Origin: Sulfurimonas sp.
GTDB lineage: Bacteria > Campylobacterota > Campylobacteria > Campylobacterales > Sulfurimonadaceae
Assembly (NCBI GenBank): GCA_021157665.1
Contig: JAGGWE010000182.1
Span: 1-16,796 of the forward strand
Length of the DNA: 16,796 nt
Direction: 5' to 3'
In this document: piece by piece, positions 6,961 through 13,542 of the stretch
How positions within the stretch are numbered: position 1 is the first letter of the stretch
Layout: every line of letters starts with the position of its first letter
Made by a program: the position numbers and the translations under genes
The notes under the pieces: generated by a model
What the model was told of the DNA's origin: nothing
The model's input: the letters and a program-made list of their open reading frames with translations, nothing else
The model's database searches: none

Positions 6961-7923
6961 TTATGATATTCCTTTTTCTATCAAAGTGTGAATATGTAAA
7001 ACACCCTTAATTTTTTTATTTTTGTCTGTAATTACTAAAAGTTGTATTTTTTTCTCTTCTATCAAAACAAGTGCTTCACTTGCCAACATATTTTCATCTT
7101 GGCATGTGGAAGGGTTGAGTGTTGCATACTGTAAAACTTCATCATCAAGTGAAAAGTTTTCAGTAAGTAAGGCTCGACGAATATCTCCATCACTTACAAG
7201 TGCAATAAGTTTATCCTCTTCATCTGTTACTAAAACAGTTCCAAGTCTCCCCTCGCTGATACTTAAAATCGCATCTTTTACTTTTGTGTCTTTTTTCACA
7301 ATTGGTAAGTTTTTAGTTTGCATCAAGTTTGAAACTTTTACAAAAAGCTGTTTTCCTAAAGCACCACCAGGGTGAAAAGAGGCAAAATCACTTTTTTTAA
7401 AATCTCTTGCTTTCATTAAACAAACTGCCAAAGCATCACCTAGAGCCAAAGTTAAAGTAGTTGAACTTGTAGGTGCAATATCTAAAGGACAAGCCTCTTT
7501 TTCAACAACAACATCAATAACTAAATCACTATGCTGACCAAGTGTAGAGTTTCGATTTCGAGTCATCCCGATAAGTGGAGTACCAAATCTTTTAATATGA
7601 GGTAAGATAGAACTTAACTCCTCACTCTCACCACTGTAACTAATAGCTATCACAACATCATTTGGACTAATCATCCCTAAATCACCATGAAGTGCTTCAG
7701 TTGGATGAAGAAAAAAACTAGGAGTACCAGTAGAAGCAAAAGTAGCCGCCATCTTCGCCCCAATAAGTCCAGATTTCCCAACACCAGTGATAATCAATTT
7801 ACCTTGGCATGAAAGAATAATCTCAACTGCTTTGTCAAAAACATCATTCATGTTTTTTGCAGCAGACAATAGTGTTTGTGCTTCAATCTCTAAAGTTTCT
7901 TGTGCTATCTTTTTGTAATTCAT
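6961..7923 (-). CDS. kdsD: Arabinose-5-phosphate isomerase (KpsF/GutQ family)
   Basis: 320 residues, the normal family length. A SIS sugar-isomerase domain (about 35-175) contains GVGKSGLIGAKMAATFASTG, FFLHPTEALHGDLGMI and ISYSGES. It is followed by two CBS domains (about 205-320). The enzyme isomerises ribulose 5-phosphate to arabinose 5-phosphate, the first step to KDO for lipopolysaccharide or capsule, in the cytoplasm. It lies between the patatin-like gene and rluB on the same strand. A TATAAT (complement of 7930-7935) ends only six bases before the ATG, and no proper Shine-Dalgarno is placed in front; the AAGGG further up is 12-14 bases away. Either translation is coupled to the upstream gene or a leaderless transcript starts here. 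Confidence 0.95.
   Translation of the reverse strand: MNYKKIAQETLEIEAQTLLSAAKNMNDVFDKAVEIILSCQGKLIITGVGKSGLIGAKMAATFASTGTPSFFLHPTEALHGDLGMISPNDVVIAISYSGESEELSSILPHIKRFGTPLIGMTRNRNSTLGQHSDLVIDVVVEKEACPLDIAPTSSTTLTLALGDALAVCLMKARDFKKSDFASFHPGGALGKQLFVKVSNLMQTKNLPIVKKDTKVKDAILSISEGRLGTVLVTDEEDKLIALVSDGDIRRALLTENFSLDDEVLQYATLNPSTCQDENMLASEALVLIEEKKIQLLVITDKNKKIKGVLHIHTLIEKGIS
7101..7109 (+). repeat. GGCATGTGG motif copy 4
   Basis: Plus-orientation copy in the CBS part of kdsD, read on the coding strand in a third frame as Ser-Thr-Cys-Gln. Truncated relatives sharing only GGCATG lie at 7806 (kdsD) and 8164 (patatin-like gene). Confidence 0.75.
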
Positions 7924-7946
7924 AATGTGATTATACCCTTTTTAGC

Positions 7947-8720
7947 TTATAGCTGAGTTTTACACCATCTAAGACCATGTTTATAGCCTAAATCAAACCC
8001 CTCTTGAAGATTATTAAGAGAAAAGATTTTGATTTTTGTAATCTCCATAGGTGCGATATACCATTTACATTTTTTTATATTATCTGAAATATTTGAAGTT
8101 AATAGAAGTTGCCAAACTCGTTTTGTTAAACTAAAAAATGAGTGTTTTTTTGGCATCTCACTTGGCATGAGATTTATACCTAAAATAGGATAATCATATT
8201 TTGTAAGTGGTGTAGTGGGCATCATATCCAATATCCCACCATCTGCCAAAATTTTATCCTTGTAGATAAATGGTTCAAAGAGTGGAACTACTGAACAAGA
8301 TGCTGTTATGAGACTTTTTCCATCTCCCTTATTGGTATAAATATTTTCCTGAGATTCCATATCGGTTACACATACATAAAAAGGTATTTTTGTTTTAGAT
8401 AAATCATCAAGTGTAAAAAGTTTGTTCATGGAAGGTGAGTGATAATTTATGTGAAATAAGCTTTTTTTAAACCAGTTAAATTTAAAAAGCCTTCTAAATT
8501 CATCTGATTTTAGAGTTTTTAGCACCTCTTTTGGTTTAAGACCACAGGCAATTGCTCCACCAACTATCGCTCCAGCACTAGTTCCACTAATCACTTTTAT
8601 CTCAACATTATGTTCTTGGAGTGCTTGTATAAAACCTAAATGAAAAGTTCCCCTTGCTCCACCACCAGAGAGGGCTAATGATATTGTCAGTGTAGTTTTA
8701 TTTGCATCTATATTGTTCAC
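7947..8720 (-). CDS. Patatin-like phospholipase (RssA-type)
   Basis: 257 residues with all patatin landmarks: oxyanion-hole GGGARG (19-24), nucleophile elbow GTSAG with Ser48, and the dyad aspartate in ADGG (Asp160). These enzymes are serine-aspartate lipid acyl hydrolases; the substrate cannot be told from sequence. No signal peptide or membrane anchor is visible, so it is probably cytoplasmic. The start is GTG at 8720 with GGAA about eight bases upstream; no ATG is available before the conserved N-terminal motif. It heads the minus-strand run with kdsD, rluB and rarA, 23 bases from kdsD, which hints at a role near envelope lipid or LPS metabolism. Confidence 0.9.
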   Translation of the reverse strand: MNNIDANKTTLTISLALSGGGARGTFHLGFIQALQEHNVEIKVISGTSAGAIVGGAIACGLKPKEVLKTLKSDEFRRLFKFNWFKKSLFHINYHSPSMNKLFTLDDLSKTKIPFYVCVTDMESQENIYTNKGDGKSLITASCSVVPLFEPFIYKDKILADGGILDMMPTTPLTKYDYPILGINLMPSEMPKKHSFFSLTKRVWQLLLTSNISDNIKKCKWYIAPMEITKIKIFSLNNLQEGFDLGYKHGLRWCKTQL

Positions 8721-8791
8721 AATTATATTCCAATTATTTGTATAATATTTACTGATAATTATAGCATAAGTACCTCTCTATAAATATAGTG

Positions 8792-8797
8792 TATAAT
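8792..8797 (+). promoter_or_regulatory. -10 box for the hydrate-repair gene
   Basis: TATAAT with a GTG just 5', 19 bases before the ATG at 8817. The purine-rich Shine-Dalgarno GAGGGAGAAG lies between. The region is divergent towards the patatin-like gene. Confidence 0.65.
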
Positions 8798-8816
8798 CAC
8801 AGAAGAGGGAGAAGAG

Positions 8817-10208
8817 ATGCAAAAATTATTCGATGAAGTTGGAACTTTAGATAAGCGATGTTATGATGAATTTGGCTTAAGTGAAGATATTTTAATGGAA
8901 CATGCGGCTGATGGTATGGCTCAATTTATTCGTTCTAAATTTGTTAAAAACTCTAGCGTAATCGTGGCATGTGGAAGTGGAAATAATGGAGCTGATGGGA
9001 TAGCCCTTGCTCGACTTTTGCATGGGGATTATGATGTTAAGATTTTTTATGTAAAAGAGCCAAAATCAGAGATGGCTATTCTCCAAGATAAACGCTCTCG
9101 AAAGATAGGTGTAAAAGTTACTATAGAGTTAAATGAGTGTGATATTTTAGTTGATGCTCTTTATGGAACTGGATTTAAAGGTGAGTTTAATTATGAGGCA
9201 AAAGCTGTACTTCAAACAATAAATAAACTAAATGCTTATAAAATTGCTTGTGATATTTCATCTGGCTTAAAGGCTGATGGGAGTTGTGATGAAAATATAT
9301 TTGTAGCTGATATATCTCTAACGATGGGAGCTTTAAAAAAATCTATGTTTAGTGATAAGGCTAAGGAATTTGTAGGAGAGATAAAGGTTTTAGATTTAGG
9401 AATTTCAAGAGATATTTATGAGGGTGAATCAAATTGGAATTTACTTGATTTAGAAGATATTGCACTTCCTTATAGAACTAAAAAAGATTCACATAAAGGG
9501 ACTTATGGACATTTAGCCTTGGCATGTGGAGAAAAAGCAGGGGCAAGTATTATGAGTGCTAAATCTGCTCTTAGATTTGGTGCTGGTTTGGTTACTCTTG
9601 TTGGTTATGAAAAAGAGAGAATACCAGAAACGATAATGTATTCGCATACTTTACCAAAAACTACAACAGCCTTAGCATGTGGAATGGGTTTAGGGGATGA
9701 GTTTAGTCTTCAAGAGATGGATAAATTTTTAGATAATGATTTTCCTATGGTTTGTGATGCTGATATTTTCCACATGCCATTACTTTTAGAGATTTTAAAA
9801 AGAAAAAATATTGTTTTAACTCCACATGCCAAAGAATTTGTATCACTTTTAAAAAGAGTTGATTTAGCAGATATTTCAGTAGATGAGTTACAAGAAAACC
9901 GTTTTAAATATGTAGAGATATTTTGTGCTGCATTTCCACATGCCACACTTCTTTTAAAAGGTGCAAATGTAATCTTGGCATGCGAAGATGAATTTTATAT
10001 AAATCCACATGGGACTTCGGCCTTAGCAAAAGGTGGGAGTGGGGATGTTTTAAGTGGTTTAGTTGGGGCGTTGTTGGCTCAAGGTTATTCACCCTTAGAA
10101 TCTGCTATAAATGCTTCACTTGCTCACACAAAGTTGGCATGTGGGTTTAAAGGTGCTGATTTTTCACTTACACCTGAGGATTTGATAGCTGGGATTTGCA
10201 ATCTATAA
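8817..10208 (+). CDS. nnr: Bifunctional NAD(P)H-hydrate epimerase / ADP-dependent dehydratase
   Basis: 463 residues, two fused domains. Residues 1-210 are the YjeF-N type epimerase, with ACGSGNNGADG (51-61) and the DALYGTG segment. Residues about 220-463 are the ribokinase-like dehydratase, with HKGTYGHLAL, LTPHAKEF (334-341) and the catalytic KGGSGDVLSG (405-414). Together they repair hydrated NADH and NADPH (NADHX, NADPHX) in the cytoplasm; the fused form is the usual bacterial one. Unusually, the gene holds six exact copies of GGCATGTGG/CCACATGCC plus several near copies. These put Ala-Cys-Gly or Pro-His-Ala at positions around residues 51, 237, 287, 336, 374 and 441, some outside the conserved motifs. 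The start has a good purine-rich ribosome site. thiG follows after a REP-like palindrome. Confidence 0.95.
   Translation: MQKLFDEVGTLDKRCYDEFGLSEDILMEHAADGMAQFIRSKFVKNSSVIVACGSGNNGADGIALARLLHGDYDVKIFYVKEPKSEMAILQDKRSRKIGVKVTIELNECDILVDALYGTGFKGEFNYEAKAVLQTINKLNAYKIACDISSGLKADGSCDENIFVADISLTMGALKKSMFSDKAKEFVGEIKVLDLGISRDIYEGESNWNLLDLEDIALPYRTKKDSHKGTYGHLALACGEKAGASIMSAKSALRFGAGLVTLVGYEKERIPETIMYSHTLPKTTTALACGMGLGDEFSLQEMDKFLDNDFPMVCDADIFHMPLLLEILKRKNIVLTPHAKEFVSLLKRVDLADISVDELQENRFKYVEIFCAAFPHATLLLKGANVILACEDEFYINPHGTSALAKGGSGDVLSGLVGALLAQGYSPLESAINASLAHTKLACGFKGADFSLTPEDLIAGICNL
8966..8974 (+). repeat. GGCATGTGG motif copy 5
   Basis: In the epimerase nucleotide-binding loop, read Val-Ala-Cys-Gly. 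Here the Cys-Gly is also typical of the family, so the repeat and the protein constraint agree. Confidence 0.75.
9521..9529 (+). repeat. GGCATGTGG motif copy 6
   Basis: In the dehydratase domain, read Leu-Ala-Cys-Gly. An 8-of-9 variant, AGCATGTGG, lies at 9674-9682 and is also read Leu-Ala-Cys-Gly. Confidence 0.75.
9770..9778 (-). repeat. GGCATGTGG motif copy 7
   Basis: Minus-orientation copy, read on the coding strand as Phe-His-Met-Pro, a different frame from copies 8 and 9. Confidence 0.75.
9822..9830 (-). repeat. GGCATGTGG motif copy 8
   Basis: Minus-orientation copy 52 bases after copy 7, read Pro-His-Ala within the conserved LTPH region. Confidence 0.75.
9936..9944 (-). repeat. GGCATGTGG motif copy 9
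   Basis: Minus-orientation copy, read Pro-His-Ala. Partial relatives follow at 9977 (GGCATGCGA) and 10005 (CCACATGGG). Confidence 0.75.
10136..10144 (+). repeat. GGCATGTGG motif copy 10
   Basis: Plus-orientation copy near the 3' end of the gene, read Leu-Ala-Cys-Gly. Confidence 0.75.
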
Positions 10209-10266
10209 GTTTTCTTATGTTATAACTGCAAAAATATAAATACTCATCTTCTCTCTCATGTATATG

Positions 10267-10291
10267 CATTCCCAAGCAGAGCATGGGAACG
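10267..10291. repeat. REP-like imperfect palindrome upstream of thiG
   Basis: CATTCCCAAGC (10267-10277) faces GCATGGGAACG (10281-10291) over an AGA loop, with 9 of 11 positions paired (one A-C and one A-A mismatch). From memory it resembles a palindrome of the form GCATTCCCAnGC-AGA-GCnTGGGAACGAG found in many unrelated bacterial genomes. It has no T-tract, so it is not a simple terminator, and it lies only about 30 bases before the thiG start, in its 5' leader. Confidence 0.6.
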
Positions 10292-10323
10292 AGTTTGTTT
10301 GAGTGATAAATAGGAATAAACTA

Positions 10324-11103
10324 ATGAATAACATTTTAAAAATCGGAAAATATGAGTTAGGTTCTCGCCTAATTGTTGGTAGTGGAAAGTATGATTCTTT
10401 TGAAGCTACAAGAGATGCAACTTTAGCTTCAGGAAGTGAACTTATTACAGTTGCAATTAGAAGATTAAATATTACTGACCCAGATAAAGAGAATTTAAGA
10501 GATACTTTTGCAGGTACAAATGTAAAATTTCTTCCAAACTCTGCTGGTTGTGTAACTGCTGAAGAAGCTATTACAACTTTTAGACTTATGAGAGAAGCTA
10601 CTGGAATTGATTTAATCAAACTAGAGGTTATCGGAGATACTAAGAAAACTCTTTATCCTGATGTGCTTGAAACGATTAAAGCATGTGAAGTTTTAGCTAA
10701 AGATGGTTTTACTATCATGTCTTACACTTCAGACGACCCGATTATGGCTAAAAGACTTGAAGACGCAGGTTCACATGCTATCATGCCTCTTGCTGCTCCT
10801 ATTGGTTCAGGTTTAGGTATTCAAAATCCTTACAATATCGTTTTCATTCGTGAAGCTGTTTCTCTTCCAGTAATCGTTGATGCAGGAATTGGTTGTGCAA
10901 GTGACGCAGCTTATGCAATGGAATTAGGTGCTGATGGTGTTTTAACTAACACTGCTATCGCTCAGGCTCAAAATCCAATGATTATGGCTGAGGCTATGAA
11001 ACATGCTGTTAGAGCTGGAAGAATGTCTTATCTTTCTGGTCGTATTCCAAAAAGACCTTATGCAACTGCATCAAGTCCAATCGACGGAATGATTCAGTTT
11101 TAA
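10324..11103 (+). CDS. thiG: Thiazole synthase ThiG
   Basis: 259 residues from the ATG at 10324, preceded by AGGAA at seven bases. An upstream in-frame GTG at 10303 would bury this ribosome site and is rejected. ThiG forms the thiazole phosphate ring of thiamine from deoxyxylulose 5-phosphate, ThiS thiocarboxylate and dehydroglycine. Motifs: GSRLIVGSGKY (13-23), TVAIRR (42-47), FLPNSAGC, the Schiff-base lysine in LIKLEVIGD (Lys99), PIGSGLGI, VIVDAGIG, and a final GADGVLTNTAIA phosphate-binding region. The length is normal. It stands alone: no thiS, thiF or thiH is in this window, and the 115-base leader shows no TPP-riboswitch signature. The downstream spacer carries hairpins. Confidence 0.96.
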   Translation: MNNILKIGKYELGSRLIVGSGKYDSFEATRDATLASGSELITVAIRRLNITDPDKENLRDTFAGTNVKFLPNSAGCVTAEEAITTFRLMREATGIDLIKLEVIGDTKKTLYPDVLETIKACEVLAKDGFTIMSYTSDDPIMAKRLEDAGSHAIMPLAAPIGSGLGIQNPYNIVFIREAVSLPVIVDAGIGCASDAAYAMELGADGVLTNTAIAQAQNPMIMAEAMKHAVRAGRMSYLSGRIPKRPYATASSPIDGMIQF

Positions 11104-11124
11104 AAAACTATATATCTCCATCTT

Positions 11125-11204
11125 GGAAGCGATGATTTATCTTCGCCAACTGGCATGTGAATTTCAACTTTAAAGCCACATGCCGAAGCTAAAGCATCGG
11201 TTCC
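11125..11204. repeat. REP-like palindrome unit 1 with nested uptake-like inverted pair
   Basis: Outer arms GGAAGCGATG (11125-11134) and CATCGGTTCC (11195-11204) pair at 9 of 10 positions with a single G-G mismatch. Nested inside, CTTC (11141-11144) pairs with GAAG (11185-11188), and GGCATGTG (11152-11159) pairs with CACATGCC (11177-11184) over a 17-base loop. Relative to unit 2 it carries 44 bases (11145-11188) in place of one base. The hairpin may end transcription between thiG and the convergent gene at 11263. Confidence 0.7.
11176..11184 (-). repeat. GGCATGTGG motif copy 11 (intergenic, inverted partner at 11152)
   Basis: The only exact copy outside a gene. Its partner GGCATGTGA at 11152-11160 is an 8-of-9 match in the opposite orientation, so the two form a stem. 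Confidence 0.75.
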
Positions 11205-11221
11205 GTTATTTGTCTCAATTT

Positions 11222-11258
11222 GGAAGCGATGATTCATCTTCACTAGAGCATCGGTTCC
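11222..11258. repeat. REP-like palindrome unit 2
   Basis: Arms GGAAGCGATG (11222-11231) and CATCGGTTCC (11249-11258) are identical to unit 1, including the G-G mismatch, with a 17-base loop. The unit starts 97 bases after unit 1. Sequence around both arms is shared too (21 of 22 bases on the left, 16 of 17 on the right). Confidence 0.7.
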
Positions 11259-11262
11259 GTGT

Positions 11263-11538
11263 TTAAACCTCTAATTTATCCGATAAATGGGTCATTAAAA
11301 TTAACTGTCCCATATCTTCAAAAAACTTATCAACTCCCATACCTTTAGTTTCTAAAGATAATTTTAGTGCATCTAAAAAAACTTGATGTGTTTCCTCTGA
11401 GGCTTGCATATAAGCGTCTATTATCCACTCGATAGTAAGTGATTGAATTTCTCCGTTAATCTCATAGTCAATATTTGAACTAAGGTTTATCCCCTCTCTT
11501 TTTATGATGTCTTTGCATTGTTGACCTATACTTCTCAT
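11263..11538 (-). CDS. Small hypothetical protein coupled to NSS symporter, 91 aa
   Basis: Family not recognised. It is an acidic, soluble-looking protein with no signal peptide or membrane helix. It begins MRSIGQQCKDIIKREG, has a SLTIEWIIDAYMQASEETHQVFLDAL helix in the middle, and ends MTHLSDKLEV. Its ATG directly follows the symporter's TAG with no gap, and GGGGG inside the symporter's 3' end serves as ribosome site, so translation is coupled. Corynebacterium glutamicum MetPS is a known NSS-type transporter with a small second subunit, but MetS is a membrane protein and this is not. A regulatory or accessory role for the transporter is only inferred from position. Confidence 0.75.
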   Translation of the reverse strand: MRSIGQQCKDIIKREGINLSSNIDYEINGEIQSLTIEWIIDAYMQASEETHQVFLDALKLSLETKGMGVDKFFEDMGQLILMTHLSDKLEV

Positions 11539-12876
11539 CTATAAAACCCCCATAAGTGATAGCATAACGATAAACATAGCAACTGGAGTTATATAACGAA
11601 GTGAAAAGTACCAAGCATCAAAAGCAAAACCAAGCTGAGGTCTTAAAATCGCTTCAACCCTTTGCTTTTCAATTACAAAGCCAACAAACACAGCCATAAC
11701 TAAACCGCCAAGAGGAAGCATGATAGCAGCAGTAAAGTGATCAACCCAGTCAAAGAAGTTTTTATCCCCCCAAGTTAGCATCTCTTTGTAGCCATCTATG
11801 TTTGAGAGTAGGGCAATGATACCGATGAGGTAGAAAAATAGTCCCATAGAGATAGAAGCTTTTAATCTACTCCATCTAAATCTATCTATAAAGTATTGAA
11901 CCATGGGCTCAACAAGTGAAACAGAAGATGTAAGTCCTGCAAATGCAAGAGCTATGAAAAATATAACAGCAAAAAAGTTACCTAAAATCCCCATCTCATA
12001 AAAAGCAGCAGGAAGAGAGATAAAAACTAAACCGGGACCTTTTGCTGGACCTGAACCATACTGATAAAGGAAAGTAAAAAGCATCAATCCTGCTATTATG
12101 GCAATAGCAGTATCTAAAAACACAACCCAAAAAGCATTTGTAATAAGGTTTGAGCCTTTCTCCATTGAAGCAGAGTATGTCATAATTGCACCCATACCAA
12201 GAGAGAGGGTAAAAAATGCATGTCCAACAGCAACTACAAAAGCATTTGAATCTATTTTAGACCAATCAGCCTTAAACATAAAATCAACAGCTTGTCCAAA
12301 AGTATCAAGTGAAACAGCATAGGCAAACATACTAAGAAGAATTATCATAAGTGTTGGCATCAAAATTAAGTTCATCTTTTCTATGCCACCTTTAATACCT
12401 TTAGTTAAAACATAGGTTATCCAGATGAAGGCAAGGGTATGATAAAAAAGTTGTGTAAAAACATCAGTATGAAGCATGGCATTAAAAGTTGTTTCAGCTT
12501 CTTGTACCGTTGATGGAAGATGAGTTAGTGAAGTTACAATGTAGTGAAATATCCATCCGATAACGACAGAATAAAATATCATAATAAAAAGCCCAGCTAA
12601 ACCTTGAAAGCCACCAACTTTCCATAAATCTTTATTTCTAGGGGCTAAATTTTCAAAAGATGTTACCCCATCCTTTCTTCCAAGGTAACCAATAAGCATC
12701 TCTGCAATCATAATTGAAAAACCAATAAGAAGTACAGTTATGAGATAAATCAATACAAAAGCACCACCACCATACTCACCTGCGATATAAGGAAATTTCC
12801 ATATATTTCCAAGTCCAACAGCACTTCCTGCTGCTGCTAAAATAAAACCAATCCTACTAAACCTTGCTATTTTCAT
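11539..12876 (-). CDS. Sodium-dependent transporter, neurotransmitter:sodium symporter (NSS/SNF) family
   Basis: 445 residues, an integral inner-membrane protein with about 11-12 hydrophobic segments and the LeuT fold expected. The N-terminal signature FILAAAGSAVGLGNIWKFPY covers the unwound TM1 region that binds sodium and substrate, followed by GGGAFVLIYL and the TM6-TM8-like blocks FFTLSLGMGAIMTYSA and FAGLTSSVSLVEP. Bacterial members import amino acids (LeuT, TnaT, MhsT) with sodium; the substrate here cannot be told. AAAAGGGA precedes the ATG at 12876. It is followed without gap by the 91-residue gene. Confidence 0.94.
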   Translation of the reverse strand: MKIARFSRIGFILAAAGSAVGLGNIWKFPYIAGEYGGGAFVLIYLITVLLIGFSIMIAEMLIGYLGRKDGVTSFENLAPRNKDLWKVGGFQGLAGLFIMIFYSVVIGWIFHYIVTSLTHLPSTVQEAETTFNAMLHTDVFTQLFYHTLAFIWITYVLTKGIKGGIEKMNLILMPTLMIILLSMFAYAVSLDTFGQAVDFMFKADWSKIDSNAFVVAVGHAFFTLSLGMGAIMTYSASMEKGSNLITNAFWVVFLDTAIAIIAGLMLFTFLYQYGSGPAKGPGLVFISLPAAFYEMGILGNFFAVIFFIALAFAGLTSSVSLVEPMVQYFIDRFRWSRLKASISMGLFFYLIGIIALLSNIDGYKEMLTWGDKNFFDWVDHFTAAIMLPLGGLVMAVFVGFVIEKQRVEAILRPQLGFAFDAWYFSLRYITPVAMFIVMLSLMGVL

Positions 12877-12903
12877 AAATTATAATCCCTTTTAATTGGG
12901 GCA

Positions 12904-12909
12904 ATTATA
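12904..12909 (-). promoter_or_regulatory. -10 box for the symporter gene
   Basis: TATAAT on the minus strand, 27 bases upstream of the ATG, with the ribosome site AAAAGGGA between. Confidence 0.6.
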
Positions 12910-12949
12910 CTTAAAATTATAAATATATAAAAGAATTACTCAAAAAGTA

Positions 12950-12978
12950 TTGACATTTGTAGTTATATTGACTATAAT
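12950..12978 (+). promoter_or_regulatory. Consensus sigma70 promoter for the tRNA cluster
   Basis: TTGACA at 12950-12955 and TATAAT at 12973-12978, exact consensus boxes with 17-base spacing. It lies 43 bases before the first tRNA. This is the strongest promoter in the window, and stands out because the other promoters lack a -35 box. Confidence 0.88.
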
Positions 12979-13021
12979 TCCGGCTCATTAATCAGCACTT
13001 GTGTTTGATTCTTGAATAGGT

Positions 13022-13099
13022 CGGGGTGTAGCTCAGTATGGTTAGAGTACCTGGTTTGGGACCAGGGGGCCGAAGGTTCGAGTCCTTTCACCCCGACCA
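13022..13099 (+). tRNA. tRNA-Pro(UGG)
   Basis: Full cloverleaf. Acceptor CGGGGTG (13022-13028) pairs with CACCCCG (13089-13095), discriminator A, and CCA is encoded. The anticodon stem CCTGG/CCAGG encloses TTTGGGA, giving anticodon TGG at 13057-13059. The T loop is TTCGAGT. Confidence 0.96.
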
Positions 13100-13125
13100 C
13101 CTTTTTATATTTATAACTTTCGCAT

Positions 13126-13203
13126 GGTGGGATTAGCTCAGTTGGTTAGAGCACTGGTTTGTGGTGCCGGGGGTCGCGGGTTCGAATCCCGTATCCCACC
13201 CCA
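13126..13203 (+). tRNA. tRNA-His(GUG)
   Basis: Acceptor GTGGGAT (13127-13133) pairs with ATCCCAC (13193-13199). The extra G at 13126 pairs with C at 13200, giving the G-1:C73 pair that marks histidine tRNA. Anticodon GTG is at 13161-13163, and CCA is encoded. Confidence 0.96.
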
Positions 13204-13256
13204 TTCAATAACTTTAAATATAAAAAACTTTTTTAACAATTAAATAATAATTGGAA

Positions 13257-13333
13257 GCGTTCGTGGCTCAACTGGATAGAGTTTCGGATTTCGGCTCCGA
13301 GGGTTATAGGTTCGAATCCTATCGGGCGTACCA
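13257..13333 (+). tRNA. tRNA-Arg(UCG)
   Basis: Anticodon stem TCGGA/TCCGA encloses TTTCGGC, giving anticodon TCG at 13291-13293. A20 after the D-loop GG supports arginine identity. The acceptor GCGTTCG/CGGGCGT has three G-U pairs, including the terminal 1-72 position, then A and an encoded CCA. Confidence 0.93.
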
Positions 13334-13343
13334 TTTTTTAAAC

Positions 13344-13413
13344 GATAAATGAACAAGTCCATTTATCTACGCTAGTCACTTGGACACTAAAGCTTTGATT
13401 TTAAGAAAATCAA
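13344..13413 (+). other. Two perfect hairpins in the spacer between the Arg tRNAs
   Basis: GATAAATG (13344-13351) pairs with CATTTATC (13360-13367). TTGATTTT (13395-13402) pairs with AAAATCAA (13406-13413) over a 3-base loop. The other tRNA spacers lack such stems. They may be processing sites or a weak attenuator before the last tRNA; a T-tract follows only after about 16 bases. Confidence 0.45.
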
Positions 13414-13440
13414 GAGTTTATCGACAAGTTTTTTTAACAT

Positions 13441-13517
<77 letters not shown>

Positions 13518-13542
13518 CTTTTTTTTAATCTTCTAATATATA

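Noticed and set aside
9710..10092. Antisense ORFs within the hydrate-repair gene
   Set aside because: They are shadows of a strongly conserved plus-strand gene and show no recognisable protein character.
10209..10323. TPP riboswitch before thiG
   Set aside because: The 115-base leader lacks the conserved CUGAGA and related core; it holds a REP-like palindrome instead.
10303..10323. Upstream GTG start for ThiG
   Set aside because: It would add seven non-conserved residues and cover the AGGAA ribosome site that serves the ATG at 10324.
10215..10619. Minus-strand ORF over the start of thiG
   Set aside because: It overlaps conserved thiG coding sequence and the palindrome, with no recognisable domain.
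362..11184. GGCATGTGG as a Chi or KOPS type signal
   Set aside because: Copies are balanced between orientations (5 plus, 6 minus) in one replichore-sized neighbourhood, whereas Chi and KOPS are strand-biased.
362..11184. GGCATGTGG copies as a CRISPR array
   Set aside because: Spacing is irregular, units are only 9-10 bases, and most lie inside conserved protein genes.
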